Assembly (NCBI GenBank): GCA_910591455.2
Contig: OU342823.1
Coordinates: forward strand, 19,797,394-19,861,393
Length of the DNA: 64,000 nt
Reading direction: 5' to 3'
Source: Pholis gunnellus
Taxonomy: Eukaryota; Chordata; Actinopteri; Perciformes; Pholidae
The notes under the pieces were generated by a model that had not been told where the DNA came from, did not search any database, and worked only from the letters and a program-made list of their open reading frames with translations. Position numbers and translations under genes: made by a program. Below are positions 57,209 to 64,000 of the stretch, one piece after another (the stretch's first letter is position 1; every line of letters begins with the position of its first letter).

Positions 57209-60200
57209 GTAAGAGACTGTTTTTACTGTGAGCTGACCTGATGAAGATGATGCATTGAGGATGAAGACTAAATGTTCTGCTCAAAGATTTATATTATATT
57301 TTCATGAGATGAAGCTCAAAGGTTCACTTCCTACAGATTCAGAGCTTTCAGTGTGAAGCTTTAAATCTTTAGTAAGTGGACCTTTGAGTTCAGACTCTCT
57401 CCTCCAGATGTTGATCCTGAAGGTCTAGAACAAACATCATGAGCAGAACTGATGTAAAAGTTCTCTGCTGACAAAAACCAGACAGGAAATGGTCAACTGT
57501 ACATTTGGAGCTCTTCTGTTTTCATCACGTTTGAATTGATCCTTCATTTGATAGTTGACAGTAGAAAGTGACAGAAAACAGACATGAAGAAGGAAAGTGT
57601 GTGGACTTGAACCTGAGACTCCACTGTTACATGCTGTGTGTTAGACTGTTGGTCCACCACAACATGTAGACCTCTTCTGACCTCAGTTCAAACACAACCA
57701 ACTCAAGCTGAGCTGATCACAGACACTGTGACACAGTAAAGGACATGATCAGCTCTCTTTAATGGAGGACTTTTACTGTGAAGGAGCTGCAGGAAGTGTT
57801 GAGTTAGTTCTAAACAAACTACAGACAGATCACTAAATGTTTCATCAGACAGCCTGATAGGAAAAGCAGCTGATTAGAGTTCATGAAAGCAGGAGAGTTT
57901 CAATAAAAGAACATTTTCATGACAGACTGAACGCTGAATTCAAAGAGAAAAGTAACACTTTAACTGTTCTCTGTGAACATCTGAGCTTCTACACACTTTA
58001 GTCCACATCTGGATGTTTTTCATCAACAACCAACAAATCATTTTAGTTCTAAATAAATGTCTTTACAGAGAGAAGAAGAGGAGTCATGATTCTGAGGAGG
58101 AGCTGACGTCCAGATCCAGAACCAGAGCTGGACTGCAGACAGCCAGTGAGACCAGAAGTGTCCAAAGTAAGACTGTCCATTTCTCTGCTGATGTCTTCAT
58201 GTCTGGAAACAGGACGTGTTGTTTTAATACAGAGACACTTGTTGGATTGAAGGATGTAAACACACAAAGGAAGAAGGTCTCATTGATTCATGATAAACTT
58301 GTGTAACAGTTGTGGACAGGGCATGGAAGGAGACCACTCAAAAGATAGATTTCCAGCATTTATTTGCTCCTTCAGAAGACGATATATAACCCATTCATGT
58401 CCTTCTGGTCTCTCTCTCTCTGCACATCTGCTCCTGAACATGAACAATATCAGAACTTACACGAGGACATGAATCTGTGAGGCACCATGTTGGTGACATG
58501 ACACAGGGCGGCCTGGTGTGATGCAAAGAGAGAATATACAGTTCAATGAAAACAGCTACAAAAATGATATTATACAGTGAGAACAGCTGGGTAACGTGAT
58601 CTTATGAGCAGTAAACAATGTTCAACATAAACCGTTCAATTTCAAAAGAAAAGAAACGCGGCTTCATTCATCCAAAAAATCCTCAACAATGCAAAACACT
58701 GTGAGGGGAAACATTGAATATAAATACACTACCGTTCAAAAGTTTGGGGTCACCCAGACAATTTCGTGTCAATTTTAAGTTTCTTCGCAATTTCTCTCAT
58801 GGAATAGCTTCATTTCTAAGAACAAGAACAGACGGAGAGTTTCACATGAAAGTTCTCTTTTTCTGGCCATGTTGAGAGTAGAATCCAACCCACAAATGTG
58901 ATGCTCCAGATACTCAACTAGCTCAAAGGAAGGCCAGTTTTATAGCTTCTCTCACCAGCACAACTGTTTTCAAGGGTTTTCTAATCATCAGTTAGTCTTC
59001 TAAGGCGATTAGAACACTGGAGTGATAGCTGCTGGAAATGGGCCTCTATACACCGATGTAGATATTTCATTAAAAACCAGACGTTTCCACCTAGAATAGT
59101 CATTAACCACATTAACAATGTATAGGGTGTATTTCTGATTAATTTAATGTTGTCTTCATTGAAAGAAACAGTGCTTTTCTTTGAGAAATAAGGACATTTC
59201 TAAGTGACCCCAAACTTTTGAACGGTTGTGTAACTTATTAAGATAAAAATTCACACATACCCCATAAGATCATTAAATGATAAATATAATACATTAGAAA
59301 TAAGTTACACCTGCATAAATAATCACAATTTAATAAAAATATTTTATTGTTTCTAAATTCTCAGTGACTTAAAAAATAACGAGATCAAGTTAAAGGAGCT
59401 GTATTTAACATTCATATTTATATTAGTTATTAAATATGAATTCATATCTCATCAACATCTATCATCTCTGTAAAGATATAAAGAGATAATAATTCATAAC
59501 GTGTTGCTGACCTGGAGACAGCTGCAGGTGGATTAAAGGTCCTTATTCCACCAGACGAGCCGCTCTGATAAAAATACGGTCCTAGTCTGTTTTTTGACGG
59601 AGCCGCGGTGTGTTTCAAAGAGCAGATCGATCCGGGCAATATAACCAACAGGCTCTGTGTGAGGAATATGAACTCAATGTGAGGATGAATGTATTTATAA
59701 CAACTAAAACACAGACACACATCTTTGATCCACGTCGTTCATAACTGGACTTTTAACAGTCGCTCTGTTAACTTTGTCTGTCGGCTACAGCTCAACAAAA
59801 CAGGAAATAAGAACAATCAACACATAGTTGATGTAATGTTCTCAATAATGGTCTCCTCCCTCAAACCAAAGCCACGTCTGTAGCTACACTGACTGGATCA
59901 ACACTGTCTGTGCTGGTGACCAGAGAGAAAGCTCTCTGTGTTCACATCTCACTACTTTAGTAGCTTCTAACTGAATCTAACTGAAAGTTACTTTCACTCA
60001 CGTGTCCCCGTTTGTAGGTTCAGATATCAGCCTGATTTCATTGTTCACTGATTGTTTTAGTCAAATCAATATCATATCTTCTTTATATGTTCTCTCTGGT
60101 TTCTCTGTTTCAGGAGATAGTGGTCTGCAGGAGGTTTTAGATGAACATAAGATCAGTCTGAAGAACAGATGTGAACGTGTGACTGAAGGAAGTGATGAAA

Positions 60201-63200
60201 CAGGAAGTGGAACCCTCCTCAACAGGATCTACACTGAGCTCTACATCACAGAGGGACAGAGTGAAGAGGTTAATACCCAACATGAGGTCAGGCAGCTGGA
60301 GTCAGCTTCCAAGAAGAAGACCCTCCATGACACTCCGATCAAGTGCCACGACATCTTCAAAGCCTCAGCTGACCAACAGAGACGCATCAGAGTCGTTCTG
60401 ACGAACGGCGTCGCCGGAGTTGGAAAAACCTTCTCGGTGCAGAAGTTCACTCTGGACTGGGCCGAGGGTTTGGAGATCCAAGACGTCAGTCTGGTGGTTC
60501 TGCTTTCGTTCAGGGAGCTGAACTTGATCAAAGATGAGCAGTACAGTCTTCTCGAGCTGATCCGTGTTTTCTATCCAACATTACAGAAGGTCCCAGCAGA
60601 GAAGCTCTCTGTCTGTAAAGTTGTGTTCATCTTTGATGGTCTGGATGAAACCAGACTTTCATTGGATTTCATCAACAATGAGGTCGTGTCTGATGTCACA
60701 CAGAAGACATCGGTCAACGTGCTGCTGACGAACCTCATCGAGGGGAAGCTGCTTCCCTCGGCTCTCGTCTGGATAACTTCCAGACCTGCAGCAGCCAATC
60801 AGATCCCTCCTTCACGTGTTGACAGGGTGACAGAAGTACGAGGCTTCACCGACCCCCAGAAGGACGAGTACTTCAGGAGGAGGTTCAGTGATGAAGAGCT
60901 GTCCAGCAGAATCATCTCACACATCAAGACATCCAGGAGCCTCCACATCATGTGTCTAATCCCAGTCTTCTGCTGGATCACTGCTACAGTTCTGGACCAC
61001 ATGTGGACTACAGACCAGAGAGGAGAGCTGCCCAAGACCCTGACTGACATGTACTCACACTTCCTGCTGGTCCAGACAAAGAGGAAGAAGCAGAAGTACC
61101 ACGAGGGACATGAGACGAGTCCTCAGGAGCTGACGGAGGCTGACAGGGAAGTTCTTCTGAAGCTGGGGAGGCTGGCGTTTGAACATCTGGAGAAAGGAAA
61201 CATCATGTTCTACCAAGAAGACCTGGAGCAGTGTGGTCTTGATGTCACGGAGGCCTCGGTGTTCTCAGGAGTTTGTACAGAGATCTTCAAAAGAGAGAGC
61301 GTGATCTTCCACAAAACAGTCTACTGCTTTGTTCATCTGAGTGTTCAAGAGTTTCTGGCTGCAGTCTACATGTTCCACTGTTTCACAAACAGGAAGACAG
61401 AGGTACTGGAGGACTTCATGGGGAAATACTACAAGTATTCATCTCTGAAGGACTTCATGAGAGAAGATGACAAGTATTCATCTCTGGAGGACTTCCTGAA
61501 GAGAGCCATGGAGAAATCCCTTAAAAGTCAAAATGGCCACCTGGACCTGTTTGTCCGCTTCCTTCATGGCCTCTCTCTGGAGTCCAACCAGAGACTCTTA
61601 GGAGGCCTGCTGGGTCAGACAGACAACAGTCTAGAAACCACCCAGAGAGCCATGGAGAAATCCCGTAGAAGTAAAAATGGCCACCTGGACCTGTTTGTCC
61701 GCTTCCTTCATGGCCTCTCTCTGGCGTCCAACCAGAGACTCTTAGGAGGCCTGCTGGGTCAGACAGACAACAGTCCAGAAACCATCCAGAGAGCCATCAA
61801 CAACCTGAAGAAGATGAACATTGATGAAATCTCTCCTGACAGAAGCATCAACATCTTCCACTGTCTGATGGAGATGAACGACCTCTCAGTACATCAGGAG
61901 ATCCAAGAGTTCCTGAAGTCAGAGAACAGATCAGAGAAGGAACTCTCAGTGATCCACTGCTCAGCTCTGGCCTACATGCTGCAGATGTCAGAGGAGGTTC
62001 TGGATGAGTTGGACCTGAAGAAGTACAACACATCAAAGGAGGGACGTCGGAGACTGATTCCAGCTGTGAGGAACTGCAGAAAGGCTGTGTAAGTCCAGAT
62101 GTGATTAACTTCATGAATCAGTGTAGATCAGTAGTTTAGTTCTTCTAATATAGACATTATGAAATTCATATTCTTAAAATAGTGTTCCAGTTGTTTAATA
62201 CTAAATTATAATTCAGTTATATTTCATCACAGATGTTCTTGATGTTTGAAATGCTGCGAGTGAAAACATGTTTCAGTTTCAGTTGGTTTAGTTTTCACTG
62301 TGAAGTTAATGAACACAGTTATTCTATTTATTCCTCATGATTGTTATATTTTATATTGATATCATTCTTCCTCTATTTATCTTCCTTTGGGTGATGGAGG
62401 CGACATGCAAACCTGGTGAAACAAATGAAGGACTTTAGAGGTTGTTTGAGCTTTCATCACAACATGTAGCAGTATTTTACAGTCATCACTTCATGTACTT
62501 TAGTTATTATTACATCAGGAGCTTCTACAAGGTGTCTGACATCATCACACTTACAGGTAACACCTGATTATTTTAACACTATGCTGAAGAGTTTAAATAC
62601 CATCTGTATCAGGCCACGCCCCCTTCTTAAAGATAGGACCAGAAAACAACAACAAACCAACTTGAGTTCAGGGTTCTACCTCAGACTGTTTACATACATT
62701 TACATGAATTGACTTTTAATTTGTATTAATATAGAAACTTCAATAAAGTAAGATGTGAGGTCCTAAAGTATGTGAATGAAGTTCGTATGACAGCATGAAG
62801 TAGCCAATGAGAGCACAGGAGGACACATGTTAGACTCCTTCACAGCCAGTGGGCTGTAATGATGGTAGCAGTGAGGCCAGAAAAGAGTCCACATGTTTTC
62901 ATACGTTGCTGGTTTCCTCCTCAAACTATTCAACATCTTTTCAGGTCAACTGCAGGATGTTGATTCTTTTATCCGTTGCCTCCATGAAGGAGTTCAGATT
63001 TCTACTTTAGTAGAATTCACCTTTACCCAGCTGAGGAATAAGAAGTATTGTTATTGTGGTTCACATGAAGTCCTTGTATGTCTCCTAAGATCCAGACCCT
63101 GTAGGGTCAGATGGAATGTGATGTACTTCTACTTCAGAGGACAACATTGTAGTTCTACATTTACCTGACAGAGAAATGTTAAATGTTGAAGATTCACATT

Positions 63201-63717
63201 TGACTCACAAAATAATTAAGAATTAAAATATGAATCATTATTATTTATTAAACTATCCACCATCATGTAAGCTCCACCTTTAACAGACGTTAACAATAAT
63301 CTTAATATTATTATTAATGTCATATTATTCTGTATTTTGATGCTTTGGAAACAATCTTCACTTAAAGTAAACATTTTAATACATTACTTTTACTGAACAG
63401 TATTAATAGTTCTACTACTAATAAGAAACTGTTTTACATCATAAACATGTTTGAGTTCTTCTTCTTCTTCTTCTGTCAAAACCAACATTCCCAGTTAGAG
63501 AAAGACTGAAAAATAAATCAACAGCGTTTTCCTGAAGGCCTCAAATCACTAAATCTACCCAGAAAAATACACCCAGGTCTGTTCCTCACCGTCAGAAACA
63601 TCAGAGAAATTCACTTAACGGAGATATTCATTTATGAAAAGAAATATGAATCTCCTGCTTTGACAAAACATCACTGTTACATTAGAGCATGGATTTAATG
63701 AGGGGCAGTAAAGTTAT

Positions 63718-63782
<65 letters not shown>

Positions 63783-64000
63783 AAACACTTTTTTAAAGTT
63801 CTGTGTAGATAAAGGATGTTTTTATCATTAATATCATATTTTAAATTGAGTATGTAACTGTTTCTGATCATGTTGAATGCTGTAACAGTGATTTAGTAGC
63901 ACAAGAAGAGAAAAGTCATCACATCAGAGAACTGATTCAGTGATGTCAGTTACACATCAATATATATCTGAGGTTTAGCATTAGCATTAGCCACATTAGC
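57078..64000 (+). CDS. NLR gene 5, 5' part: N-terminus and FISNA-NACHT exon, LRRs beyond the window
   Basis: Exons are 57078-57208, 58069-58166 and 60114-62088; the window ends within the next intron. The first coding exon is a hybrid: it starts like exon 1 ([11 protein letters not shown]) but ends like exon 2 ([14 protein letters not shown]) and is followed by the intron that normally follows exon 2. The N-terminus is therefore 39 residues shorter, and Walker A falls at 175-182. The NACHT exon is the longest of the four, because of one extra 13-residue linker unit and a 48-residue tandem duplication. The third intron holds a Tc1-type insertion found in no other copy. By its spacer position it corresponds to gene 2, so a B-type spacer should follow its 3' end. 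Confidence 0.9.
58727..59230 (-). mobile_element. Tc1/mariner deletion derivative in gene 5 third intron
   Basis: The 504-base insertion has inverted ends (CACTACCGTTCAAAAG on the left, CACAACCGTTCAAAAG on the complement of the right) that match over 27 bases with one mismatch. It is flanked by TA on both sides (58725-58726 and 59231-59232). The homologous intron of gene 4 has the empty site AAATAACTTATT. On the minus strand, from 58870, a frame begins [11 protein letters not shown], the start of a Tc1-type transposase, and is then lost through indels. Confidence 0.9.
60114..62088 (+). CDS. FISNA-NACHT-winged-helix exon of NLR gene 5 with 48-residue duplication
   Basis: This is the longest NACHT exon (1975 bases). 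It differs from gene 4 by 62 codons: one extra tyrosine (GKYYKYSS), one extra 13-residue linker unit and a 48-residue tandem duplication at about 61503-61790. The duplicated segment begins RAMEKS, includes [16 protein letters not shown] and ends near DNSLETTQ. Each boundary lies at the ten-base word AGAGAGCCAT. The first copy has LKSQ as in gene 4 and the second has RRSK as in gene 3. The frame is open throughout and Walker A and B are intact. Confidence 0.95.
61503..61790 (+). repeat. 144-base in-frame coding duplication, gene 5
   Basis: Two copies of a segment encoding RAMEKS through [13 protein letters not shown] to DNS-ET-Q. Its ends coincide with the word AGAGAGCCAT. Confidence 0.9.
62089..64000 (+). 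other. Intron 4 of gene 5 (partial)
   Basis: It is collinear with the others up to the window edge but more altered: a deletion lies near 63350, about 60 bases of novel sequence near 63613-63680, and the longest TA tract at 63718-63780. Confidence 0.6.

Overview
The window is vertebrate, intron-containing DNA, almost certainly from a ray-finned fish and probably a percomorph. The reasons are large single exons that encode FISNA and NACHT domains in the fish NLR-C (NLRC3/NLRP12-like) style, separate exons of about 177 bp for each leucine-rich repeat, dense CA/GT and TA microsatellites, and fish-typical hAT, Tc1, Harbinger and non-LTR retroelement remnants. The species cannot be told from the sequence alone.

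The layout is a head-to-tail array of five plus-strand NLR genes. Gene 1 has only its 3' part (1-4727). Gene 2 (9051-19394), gene 3 (24462-36245) and gene 4 (41193-52483) are complete. Gene 5 is cut by the right edge (57078-end). Splicing the visible exons gives unbroken frames of 843, 935 and 887 codons for genes 2, 3 and 4. Each gene has a short acidic N-terminus without a death-fold domain, a FISNA-NACHT-winged-helix exon with intact Walker A (GVAGVGKT) and Walker B (FDGLDE) motifs, two or three LRR exons, and a tiny terminal exon. No B30.2/SPRY exon was found.

The genes are separated by two kinds of spacer in the order gene1-A-gene2-B-gene3-B-gene4-A-gene5. Spacer A (about 4.7-8.7 kb and 52.5-56.7 kb) carries a minus-strand relic of rmc1 (a subunit of the CCZ1-MON1 complex) that keeps its introns but lacks its first exon and its whole middle, followed by a piece of LINE reverse transcriptase. 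Spacer B (19.4-24.1 kb and 36.2-40.9 kb) carries a minus-strand LINE RNase H fragment and a broken PIF/Harbinger transposase. The arrangement implies a higher-order repeat of about 48 kb holding three NLR genes, with gene 1 matching gene 4 and gene 2 matching gene 5.

The genes differ mainly through local recombination and not through point decay: a hybrid first exon in gene 5, an in-frame fused exon in gene 4, a 13-residue repeat expansion in gene 3, a 48-residue duplication in gene 5, loss of one LRR exon in gene 2, and variable residues confined to the exposed LRR strand positions while the neighbouring introns are nearly identical. Together the locus looks like a young, actively diversifying family of candidate cytosolic immune receptors.
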